DNA of 64,000 nt from Quercus robur. Taxonomy: Eukaryota; Streptophyta; Magnoliopsida; Fagales; Fagaceae. A program made the translations under genes and the position numbers. The notes under the pieces are model-generated. The model was not told the DNA's origin. It was given only the letters and a program-made list of their open reading frames with translations, and ran no database searches. Below are positions 12,270 to 23,176 of this stretch, one piece after another; the stretch's first letter is position 1, and every line of letters starts with the position of its first letter. The stretch is taken from contig NC_065537.1 of assembly GCF_932294415.1 (NCBI RefSeq), positions 8,164,349 to 8,228,348 of the forward strand, written 5' to 3'.

Positions 12270-13724
12270 GCATTACAACATGTCCATGCATTAATACTTC
12301 CTATGCTTTGTGACAATGTTTGTTTGGTTTGCTTGCTGTTTTTGATGTTGGTTGTTTGCTTATCTTCTTGTGAATATTTTTTTGTTTTATCAATCTTTTT
12401 GTTTCTTGTGTCAAAAATCCAAAAATCACATAAAAATTAGAAAATCAAAAAGCTTGATTGACTTTATTGGGTTTTGTCTCAAAACTTGTTTTGCCTTGTA
12501 CCTTTGTGCTAATGGCTTTGTGCATTTTCGAGCATTGCTTGTTTTCATGCACCTATATCAATGTGGGAAAAATCTTGAAATCTATGTGATTGTTGTAAAT
12601 AGATCTTCAAACTTGTCATGAATGATTAGTGAATGGTTATGTTGATCTTGAGACATGCATAGACTTGTGTCTATATATCTTCCCACTCTTTATTTTTTTG
12701 ATTTTATAAAAAGAGCTCACCAAATGTAAATCTCCAAATGAAAAGAGATATTGAGCTGCAAAAGTCTGTCGCACATTCTAGTATTCGACTAGGAAAAAGG
12801 GTAAGCGACCTTATATTAAAGAGATTATTTATTCAAAAAGCCAAAGGCTTGTTCATTAAGTTGAAATGTATAATATCACTCTCACATTGAGAGGTGATTG
12901 TCATCAAAAGATCAAAAGATCAAATGTTATGATTGAAAGTGGAGTAAAATGATAAGCTCCAAGTTATGTTATCAAGTTGTGTGGGAGGTTATATATACAT
13001 ATTTCTATAATTGAGATGGGTCACATGATCTAGTGCTAATTGTGTATGCCTTGATTGAATTGATCATTGAAGCTTCACATTAGACGAAGGACTATCTCAT
13101 TGTTGATATCCACACACAACACACAAGTTTATGTTCAATAAATGCCATATTCATTTGTGTGATTGTACTTGTTGAAATATGTTTTCACATGCTCAATCTT
13201 TGTTAATTCAAGCACAAAAAGATTTTTGAGTGTTTTAGGTGTTTTTGGAAAGTATTTTGTTAAAAATCTAGAAATTTCAAAAATCCAGTTTTGCCCTGTT
13301 TTGGCGGCTCAGTCGCGGGTATGTCAAGTCGCGAGACTCAGTCGCATCTTCGCTGGTCATTTTTGGCGACTTGTTCGCGAGTGGAAGGTCCAGTCGCGAG
13401 GTTCACTCAGAGATTTTCGCGGCTCAGCTCGCGACTCACTCGCGGGTAGACCTTCCAGTCGCGAAAAACACTTAGAAAATTTTTTCAACTTTTTGTCTTT
13501 GAGTGTTTTGGCGGCTTGATCTGGCGACTTTTTGGCGACTCGTTTCAGTCGCGAAAATCGCGTGTTTTGGATAAACAGGGGCAGTTTTTAAACTTTTTAT
13601 TTTTCCCTCGATCTTTTTGTGACTGTTCATTGTCTTTCTCATCTGCTCTTACACATTGTCACCGTGCCTCCATTTTCGATCTCCAATACTTGTCTCTTTT
13701 CAGCTCAAAATCGTCGACTAACAG
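12270..13724 (+). other. Internal non-coding spacer and probable leader of the second ORF
   Basis: No pol-like coding is seen. 13310-13565 is a dense cluster of GTCGCGA/CTCGCGG motifs. About 13600-13724 ends CTAACAG|GTATGG, a good splice donor, so it is probably the leader exon of the downstream ORF. Confidence 0.5.
13310..13565 (+). promoter_or_regulatory. Cluster of TCGCG motifs
   Basis: About ten TCGCG or CGCGA pentamers in some 250 bp, many as GTCGCGA or CTCGCGA. The same motif recurs seven times in each LTR (for example 9418-9426, ATCTCGCGA) but is rare in the gag frame. It lies just upstream of the inferred leader of the second ORF, so it is a candidate regulatory array; function is inferred. 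Confidence 0.45.
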
Positions 13725-14212
13725 GTATGGTTTTCTGTCCTGCACTCTATTTTACTTGTTGTTATGGTTTTCCTTCTGGTTTATTCACATTTGATTGTGA
13801 TTTTGTGATGGGTTTTTAGCTCAACTATTATTCTTTGTTCATGCTTCGCTTGGATGCTTGTGTTTCTGTTCTTGAGCTAGTTTATGTTGGTGGTTGTGTT
13901 CTTCATCATGTGCTTAGCTAGGGTTAGCTTTTTTTGTCTGATCCGCTGTTGATATCGTGTTTCACTTTGATCCTGTGTGGTATCATGTTGATGTGTTGTT
14001 GAATGTGGGTCCTTTTTCAGCTGATTATGTGGTTATATTTGGCCTCCCTCTTCTGTGTAGTTCAATTTGGGCCATTTGTGTCCCTCATTGTTATTGTCTG
14101 ACCATTTTCATCCAGCTGTTAGGGTTTCTTCATTGTCCCTAAATTTACACTAACCCACTGCTAATATAGTCTGTTGGATTGTGTTCTGTCATTTCCCTTA
14201 TTTATAATGCAG
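13725..14212 (+). other. Probable 5' leader intron of the second ORF
   Basis: Donor CAG|GTATGG at 13725 and acceptor AATGCAG at 14211-14212, seven bases before the ATG at 14220. The 488-bp interval is T-rich. This implies a separately transcribed and spliced mRNA for the second ORF. Confidence 0.5.
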
Positions 14213-14219
14213 ACTGGTC

Positions 14220-15314
14220 ATGTCTCCCTTCAAGAAGGCTGCTGTGAAAGGAGGTTCTTCCAAAGGGAAGGAACCCGTAATTGATGTTGATGAAGACACA
14301 CCTCTCCCAAAGGTGACTCGCTCTTCATCACAGCGATTCGATCCCAATAAGTTCAGATCATATGCAGCCTATCAGTCCTATGAGAATTTTTTTCTACATG
14401 CCACTCCATTACTAGAAAGAGCTGTGGATCTGTCCTCACTTCATAACACTGACATTCCGAAATGGTTTGCTCACAAAGATTGGAATTACCTTCTCTCTGA
14501 TCCGGAGGTCGTGTATGAAGAGTTGATTAAAGAATTTTATACTAACGCAATTGTGGAAGGAGATGAACTGAAGTGCTGGGTTCGGCAAAAGAGCTTTTTT
14601 TTCTCTCCTACATACCTGGCAGAAATTCTTCACATCAACAGACCCATTTTTCGACATTCACCGGTCTATGATGATCTATGTCCTGATGAGGAGCTTCTCA
14701 AACAAAGTCTTGGTCAAGACTTGGAGTTCTCACCCAATGGCAAATCCATCAGTGTTTCCTCTCTTTCTCCGAAATTGAGAGTGCTTACAATTGTGATGTT
14801 TCACAATTTGTACCCTTTATCAAGTACTGGGTATATGTACCTCGGACGTGCTTTGTTTCTTCATGATCTAATCTCTGATGAAGAAATCGACATTTGTGCT
14901 CATATCTTTCATGTTCTGCGCAAAACGGTTCTTCGAAATGAGTCTCGGATATGCATTCCTTTCTGCAGTCTCATTTCACAGATCTTGAAGCTCAAGGGAA
15001 TTTATCCAACGGCTGATGAGTCTCCTATCCCCAAACCGAGTCCAATCAACATGCGTACATACAATGCAAGTGTTGGACATAGTCGGAAGAGAGCCAAACC
15101 AGAAACTTCTGCATCTCACAGTGACCCTCAGTTCAGCAATCTCTCCCTCGATGAGAAACTTGATCGCATTGTCTCCTCTGTCCACGAGTTGAATACAAAG
15201 ATGTCTGGACTCACTGCTTCTCTACACCATCAAAGCAACCGATGGGATATGAAGTTTACTTCTCTTCAAACTCAATTGGATCAAATTCAGAGAAAGCTAG
15301 AAGAGGATGACTAG
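14220..15314 (+). CDS. Accessory retroelement protein (plant transposon-associated type)
   Basis: An intact 364-codon frame in the place where pol would normally be. It starts with a basic/acidic segment (MSPFKKAAVKGG, then VIDVDEDTPLP and a TRSSSQRFDPNKF stretch). A globular alpha-helical domain follows (about residues 40-265, with IPKWFAHKDWNYLL, VRQKSFFFSPTYLAEIL and LRVLTIVMFHNLYPLSSTGY), and a C-terminal coiled coil (about 305-362). It resembles the 'putative plant transposon protein' domain seen in many plant retroelement accessory ORFs; the biochemical role is unknown. It has its own inferred leader intron and a dense motif cluster upstream. Named by resemblance only. Confidence 0.7.
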   Translation: MSPFKKAAVKGGSSKGKEPVIDVDEDTPLPKVTRSSSQRFDPNKFRSYAAYQSYENFFLHATPLLERAVDLSSLHNTDIPKWFAHKDWNYLLSDPEVVYEELIKEFYTNAIVEGDELKCWVRQKSFFFSPTYLAEILHINRPIFRHSPVYDDLCPDEELLKQSLGQDLEFSPNGKSISVSSLSPKLRVLTIVMFHNLYPLSSTGYMYLGRALFLHDLISDEEIDICAHIFHVLRKTVLRNESRICIPFCSLISQILKLKGIYPTADESPIPKPSPINMRTYNASVGHSRKRAKPETSASHSDPQFSNLSLDEKLDRIVSSVHELNTKMSGLTASLHHQSNRWDMKFTSLQTQLDQIQRKLEEDD

Positions 15315-15334
15315 CCTATTCCATGACAAAAAGG

Positions 15335-15410
15335 GGGAGTGATAGGCATAATCAGAGGGGGAGGATATTACCCTAAGGGGGAGTGTCATTATCTAAGGGG
15401 GAGTGTCTTT
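15335..15410 (+). repeat. Array of polypurine-tract-like blocks
   Basis: Four AGGGGGAG or AAGGGGGAG blocks within about 70 bp directly after the second ORF. They resemble the true purine tract next to the 3' LTR (16057-16066). Confidence 0.6.
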
Positions 15411-16054
15411 ATCTTTTTCAGTTTCAATTTTCTCTTTAAGTTGATATATTGTGTTTTGTAAAACTGTTATTCAGGATGTTCTGTGTTTTGTACCCATTTG
15501 CTTTTGTAAGCTGTTAGGGTTATTGTTTTATGCATAGTTTGTAGGCTTTATGGTATGTACCTTGCTTATGCAGCCTTTATGCTTTATGTTGAAATCAGTA
15601 CTCTAATCTAAATGTTCTGCATTTTGGTTTATGTACTGTCACTCTTGTGCCCTTGTAGGATTGTTCCTAGATGCATATGCCTTGTGTGCTATGCATTGGT
15701 TGAGTGTTGAGCATACAAGTGTCTTGCCTTGCGCTTGTTAACTTGTATGTCCTTGTGTTCATTCCAAGTGTGAATGAACACTGTGATCACTACCTTCTGG
15801 TGGTCACTTGGTTGATCAAGCCATGGTTTGTATCTTACTCCATCTTTGCTTGATCACATTCTGCCTGTTTCATATGCATTTACAATTTTCTGCTTACAAT
15901 GATCATAGTGTATTGTTGTGTTTCAGGAGTATTTTGTTCATATGATTCAAGTGCTTCACAGCTTCTAGAGTTAGGTGTGAGTGAGTTTTGTTCAACTGTT
16001 CCCAACTCACATGTTAAGTCTAGAGTCTGTTTTAGGGTTTTGTCACGGAATAGC

Positions 16055-16067
16055 CAAAGGGGGAGAT
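16055..16067 (+). other. Polypurine tract of the Copia-type element
   Basis: CAAAGGGGGAGAT immediately before the TGTAAGG start of the 3' LTR; the plus-strand primer site. Confidence 0.8.
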
Positions 16068-17176
16068 TGTAAGGTTGAATTTATTCAACCATCTAATTGG
16101 CTTTATTCCGTGCCAAATTTGCTTGTAATTCAGCATTTAGTAACCCTGTATTTAGGTGGGTTTGTTGTAAGGGTAGTGAGTGAGATAGAGTGAAGATTGC
16201 TCAAGAGTGTGCAAGAAAACAGAGAGTCGCGGCTGGGACTCGCGGGTGGACTCGCGGCTGCAAGCCGCCAGAAGCTGCACACGTGCCAAGCATGCTGGAA
16301 AATGAACAGTCATGCTAGCTGGAGCACTACAGGACAAAACAGGACAACTGGCCATACGGTTATCTCGCGACTGGATCTCGCGACTTAGTCAAGCCGCGAG
16401 GTCAAGCTGCGAGCCACCCCTATTTTGTAAAACCTGACGTTTCACATTCCTCTCCCACTCCAGTATAAATACCCCTTTTACCCACGATTGAAAGAGAGCT
16501 TCCAGAGAGAATTTTGAGAGAGAAACCCTAAAGAAAAACAAGATTGTTTCACACACAATCCCTACCTTAGAGTCTCTTCATATTCCTCAACTCTCTTCCT
16601 CTCCATTGTCAAATCCTTGAGAGGCATTATACCAAACCTGGTTCTCACCATCATCATCACTGTGAGACAGTTGTTTGGAGTTCTGGGAAGCAGTTAGGAA
16701 GGAGCCAATCTTCATTGGTTGATGCTATGGTTTAGTAGCGGAATCCGGGAAGTTAGAAAAGAAAAAGGTTCGGCGCAACCTCGTTGGAGCAAGAAGCTTG
16801 GAGGGCTTAGGTGCACTGGGTAGATTAGGCTTGGAGGGTCTATTGCTGTCCTTGTATCCCAACTGTATTTTCTAGTGGATTGATTACCGCTTGGAGGGCG
16901 GCGGAGAGGTTTTTCGCCGAGGACTTCGGTTTCCTCTTCGATAACACATCGCGTGTTGTCTTTGTGTTTGCATCTTCCTTCCTCTCTATCTTTGCCTTTA
17001 TATTATCTGCTGTGATTTCATTATGTTATGGCTTAGATAGTATTTAACCTATTTCACATTATAGCATATGTTAAGTTTCCGCACACTTGTTGTTTGACAT
17101 ATTGCTTGTGTTGGTTAAGTTAATTTTTGGGGGTCTAAACGTTCAAAAGTGTTTTGTACACGTTTTTGAACTTTCA
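16068..17176 (+). repeat. 3' LTR of the Copia-type element
   Basis: 1,109 bp, the same length as the 5' LTR. Differences seen: GGAAAATG for GGAAGATG, AAGCTGCGAG for AAGCCGCGAG, and CCCCTATT for CCCCTGTT. TATA box at 16464-16471. Confidence 0.93.
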
Positions 17177-18576
<1,400 letters not shown>

Positions 18577-18580
<4 letters not shown>

Positions 18581-18868
18581 CTATAACACACACGCACATA
18601 TATGTCAATTAGTTCACTCATACAGTTATTCATAATGATGAATTTGCAATAGATATGCATGATGAGCAATAATTCTAATCAGAGTAGTCATCTATGACTC
18701 TAACACACACACATACACATACAGTTATTCATAGCGATATGAATTTGCAATAGATATATGCATGACGAGCAATAAATCTAATCAGAGTAGTCATCTATAA
18801 CACACACATACACACACATATATAAATATATGTCAATTCATTCATTCATACAGTTATTCAAAATGATG
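18577..18868. repeat. 103-111 bp tandem repeat covering the VPS4-like start region
   Basis: Units start at 18577, 18688 and 18791, each with TCATCTAT...ACACACA...ACAGTTATTCA...GCAATAGATAT...CTAATCAGAGTAG. The first unit includes the acceptor-like TTATAG and the first codons of the MIT exon, so the repeats carry degenerate copies of ATAGATGACTACT. Confidence 0.75.
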
Positions 18869-19994
18869 GATCAGTAAAATTAGTTCTTCTAGGAACCGTG
18901 CACACCTGATGCAGTCAAAAACACAAAAAGAATTTAATTTTAATCTTGTTTGTTTAATTTTAGAATCCATTTTACTATTTGTCCATTTAATTTATTTAAG
19001 TTCCTTTTTTGTTGCAGATATTTTAGGTCACACTGAGTTATTACAATTTTGTTTAATTTTCAAGATTCGATGTTATTTTTGACATCCATAATTGGGTTTT
19101 AACACAAGTCAATTAGGATTTAGGTTTAGTCCTAGAAATTTATGTAAGCATGCTTGTCTACTCTTACAGTGACAGTTTGCTTTAGTAATAAAATTTATTG
19201 TTACTTTGACCTTCAATAGCTTGGTCTTGATTTCACAATCCTAAATACTAATTTTTAGGCGATTCTCAAAAAAAAAAAAAAAAACTAATTTTTAGGTTTT
19301 TTTTTTTAATTTTACTTTCTATTTCATCAGATTTAGTATTTTATTGTTGATTAACAATAATACATTAAATGTGAATATAGAAGTTCAAAATGTGTTTTGT
19401 TTAAGTTTGCCTTACATATATAAACAATTTTACACTAAATATTTTTATTGAATGCAAATTTTGACAATTTCACAATTAGAATATGTATATATATATTTTA
19501 TACTTTTCATGCTTGCAAAATTTCAAGATAATAAAATTACATTAATTATATCATCTATCAAAATTTAAATTTCAAGTTTTTGTATTTTAAAATCATGTAT
19601 AAAAGATGAGTTTATAGATTAACTAGTACTTTGTATTAGTAAGTAACATCCAATTGAAACAAGATTTGGTTTGTATGTTACGAATATAGAGAACTTGTAT
19701 TCCAAAGGTGGGATTTTGAAAATTTTAATCCAATACGAAGTTGTTAGGTGATGTAATATTGCCTAAACTTACACCGAATGTAACTTGATCATGACCCTTT
19801 ACTTAAGAATTGTCTTTTATGTGGTCATGTATTCGCCAAACATAGTTATCTTTTAAGATAATATATAATTTGAAATTTATAGTGTATGTTCCGTGATAAT
19901 TTTTATTTTAGTGTAGGAGGGATTTGAATCCAAGTACTTTATTCGATAACAAGAACCTGAAAATACGTAACTTAATCCTAACCATTTACATAAC
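18869..19994. other. AT-rich intronic or intergenic sequence
   Basis: No gene seen. The part from about 19790 to 19985 is a diverged match to 36140-36330 (shared GTGTAGG...GAATCCAAGTACTTTAT and GCCAAACA blocks). It ends in the target duplication of the LINE. Confidence 0.5.
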
Positions 19995-20312
19995 TTTTTT
20001 TTTTGATAGGTAATCAGAAAACTTATATTAAAGAGGAAAAAAATAAATGACAAGTACAAGATGTTCATGATGATGAACAACAACACAACAACAACACAAC
20101 AGCAACACAGCACAACTCAACACAACAGCAAGAGAGAAGTCAGGAAACTAAGCTAAGGGAAGGCATAAACTCAAAGAGAGAGGAACACTCAGTAAAACCC
20201 CTATAAGGAGACCACTCCATTAGACTGCGTTAGCATAAAATCTTTAACTCCTACAATGTTTTCTCTTTATCTTCAAAAGATCGACGATTTCGCTCCAACC
20301 ACACAATCCACA

Positions 20313-21682
20313 TTAAGCACCCTGGAACCAAATTCCAAATTTCCGAATTATGCTTCCCAAGCTACTGATGCCAACTAGATAACAAACACGCCATTGAACC
20401 CGGCATAACCCAATGAATACCAAAAGCCTAAAGCATGAAAACCCATAGGGAATGAGTAACAGGACAATGAAGAAGAAGGTGGTCAACCGACTCCCCATCA
20501 CAGCAACACATACAACACCAATTAGCCAAAGGGTGACCCTTAAGCATTAGATTATCCAAAGTGAAGATTCGACTATGTGCAGCAATCCACAGAAAGAATG
20601 CCACACGCTTAGAAATCTTTGGTTTCCAAACACCCTTCCAAGGCAATAAAGAATTCGAGGCAGCCCGAATCTCATGGTAGTAAGACCGGGTGTCGAAATC
20701 CTCATCTGAAAGGCCCACCAACTCCTCTCTCGCATCTAAACCCATCAACTCAGTCAGCAAGTTCTTTCTAAAAGCCAAATCACCAAACTCCTCCCTGTTC
20801 CATTTTTTTAAATCTGCTTTCAGAGCCTTTAACTTTTGAGCCAAAATAAAGCTTGGAGAGCCCGCGAAACTGTACCCATCGCACCAATGCTTAACTCTAT
20901 CAACAAAACCCTCGACTTTCAACCACATATTTTCAAATTTAAAGACACTTCGACCATGCCGAACAACACTAGCTTCCAACAAAAGAGGGCAATGGTCAGA
21001 AAGAACGCGGGAAAGCACCCGTTGGGATACATTGACGTAGTGCTCCTCCCAATCAAGAGGAACCAATGCCCTATCAATTCTTGACATGGAGGGGACACCA
21101 AAATCTCTAAACCAAGTGAAGGAGGCCCCCTCTAAAGGTAAATCAACTAAAGAATTATTCTCAATAAAATCTGAGAATGCGAACATAGCAGGGCTAAAAG
21201 ACTCACAACCAATCCTTTCACTAGGGTACCTGATAATATTGAAATCACCTACAAGACACCAAGCCATAGGCCACCTGGCACGCACTTGGGATAACTCCTC
21301 CCATAAAGTATACCGCTGACCATTGTCATTAAGACCATACACACCTGTACAAGCCCAACAAAGTCATCCACCACTCCACTCAATAATACACTGATAGAAA
21401 ATAGTCCAACCATAACATCCAACTTCTCAAAGACCATCTTATCCCAAATCAGCAGGACCCCTCCCGAAGTCTGCACAGCATCGAAAGTAGCCCAAAAGTA
21501 GCCCAATCAATAAAAGGACTACCCCATAAACTCCGCACAAAAGCAACATCACAAGAAGATACTTTCGTTTCTTGAAAACATACAATATCACACTTCCACT
21601 CTTTTAGCAGATTCTTACAAACCACTCTCTTCCTGGGATTGTTAAGCCCCCTTACATTCCAAGAAAGTAGTCGTAGAGTCAT
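20313..21682 (-). pseudogene. LINE ORF2 remnant: endonuclease fused to zf-RVT
   Basis: Begins MTLRLLSWNVRGLNNPRKR, the start of an APE-type endonuclease, with CFQETK and, later, LVGDFNIIR, RIDRALV and LSDHCPLL blocks. At least two frameshifts occur (frames change near 21480 and 21300). Near 20660 the sequence jumps from the post-endonuclease helix directly to WKGVWKPKISKRVAFFLW, the zf-RVT domain with CCMCC and HLLLHCP, so the RT palm domain is deleted. It cannot encode an active enzyme. Confidence 0.8.
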
Positions 21683-22502
21683 TTAAGACAATCAGCACCC
21701 CCCTTCCTATTCCTAGCAGAGACTCCATCGTAATTAACACAAGAAATAAGCCCCTTAACCTCCCTGAGACCTCTCGTCCCTGAGTTTCCAGGTCGCTAGA
21801 CACCCCGGCATCATTCACCTTGAGACATTCCTGTTCCAGGATGCGAAATAGAGCCAAACAATGAGCTTCATGTTTCACTATAGGGAAGCCCACCATTTTA
21901 CAAAAAATTTTCATCAACTGTGACACCCAATTCGAAGGTGGCCCAGACTTCGTCACCTGTGTTCCCTCGATAGAGTCCTGAGCCAAAGGTTCCCATCGAG
22001 ACAAAGGTTCACAATCCAACATCCAATTATCCTTCTCACCAAAGACACAACCACTGTCATCCACCCCACTAACTTCCCACGGGAGAATATGCAACCCAAA
22101 ATCTGGCTGAAAATCCCCAACAAAATCCACTAATCCACTGCTCCATTCTTCTTCATGAGCTTCCCCTTCCTTAACCTCAGCTACCAAACCAAAACCCAAG
22201 CCTGAGAGAGGGGAGAATCTATTGTGATCCACCCATGGTTGTCAACACAAGATTGGCGACCCCTCTATCATAATCTGGAGGCTGAATCCCAACCACTGCC
22301 GAGCTAACCACCAAATCTCCGGTGAACCCAGCGTCCCACCTACTTAATCCCTGAGTTTCCTCGGCAACGGAGCCCAAGAACCCAGAGAAGATAGCCTTGC
22401 CGGGGTTGGGATTGCCTAAAACAGAACTACACCTTGATGCTGACACTTTTCCGATCGCCGGAGTATCCAATACTCTCATCGGCGTCAACCCATCGTCACT
22501 TA
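21642..22502 (-). pseudogene. LINE ORF1-like region, C-terminal part
   Basis: Frame 22219-22488 continues the ORF1-like frame after the Harbinger-like insert; a second frame at 21642-22232 overlaps its end and runs to the start of ORF2. No zinc knuckle or RRM was recognised. Assigned by position between ORF1 and ORF2. Confidence 0.5.
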
Positions 22503-23176
22503 TGCTGTGTTTGGTTCATATAAAAGCATTCCGGAAAATATTCCATTTTCCAGAAATGCTATTTTCTGAAAAGGAAAATGTTTTCATGTGTTTGGAAAAG
22601 AAGAAGGAAGAGACAAAACCCAGAAAAACACGTACAAAACCCAGAAAAAAAAATCATCAAATTTGGTCAAATTGAGAGAAGAAGGAAGAGAGAGAGGTGA
22701 CTGGGTTCGACGAGGGGCGAGATCGCACGGTGGAGGCGAAGGCGAGATCGGCGCGGTGCTTCGCGAGATCGCGATCGACGCTGATCTCGCAAAGCGTCGA
22801 TCGTGATCTCGCGAAACACCGCACCGATCGCGATCTCATGAAGCGTCGATCGACGCTTCGCGAGATCGCGATCGGCGCGAAGACGAGATCGCAATCGACG
22901 GCGCGATCTTTCTTCCTCGACGTGGTGCGTTCACGAGATCGTTCTTTCTCTCTCTCATTCTCCCTTTGCGCGTCTGTGAGCTCTCTTTGCGCGTCTTAGT
23001 TCCGGAAATCATTTGAAGTGAAAATAGGAACGGTAATGAATTTCCGTGGTCAACGCTGCTTTTTTACGGTTAACTGAAAATGATTTCCGGAAAATTCAAT
23101 TTTCAAAACCAACCAAACAGCCTATTTTACAAAAAATGATTTCCTGAAACCATTTTCACCCAAAACAAACACACCC
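22503..23176. mobile_element. PIF/Harbinger-like non-autonomous element inside the LINE
   Basis: Flanked by TTA target duplications (22500-22502 and 23177-23179). Ends are TGCTGTGTTTGGTT at the left and, reading inward from the right, GGGTGTGTTTGTTTTGG. Removing it restores the LINE ORF1 frame. The core (about 22700-22920) is packed with overlapping inverted GATCGCGATCGACGCTTCGCG-type repeats. Similar TGTTTGGTT-ended sequence recurs at about 49098, probably as a fragment. Confidence 0.7.

Larger units (their letters stand above)
9121..17176 (+). mobile_element. Young non-autonomous Copia-type LTR retrotransposon (gag plus accessory ORF, no pol)
   Basis: An 8,056-bp insertion with two 1,109-bp LTRs, 5-bp target duplication CTCCC (9116-9120 and 17177-17181), a tRNA-iMet-type primer site and a GGGGGAGA purine tract. 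The LTRs differ at only three positions by eye, so it is recent. It encodes a Copia-style gag (10299-12269) and an unrelated second ORF (14220-15314). No protease, integrase, reverse transcriptase or RNase H is visible, so pol would have to act in trans. It is inserted head-on into exon 3 of the VPS4-like gene on the opposite strand. Confidence 0.92.

Noticed and set aside
20836-21319. Plus-strand frames opposite the LINE
   Set aside because: Antisense shadows of the endonuclease region.
22657-22999. Arg/Ser-rich frames on both strands within the Harbinger-like element
   Set aside because: Produced by palindromic GATCGCGATC repeats, giving open frames on both strands.
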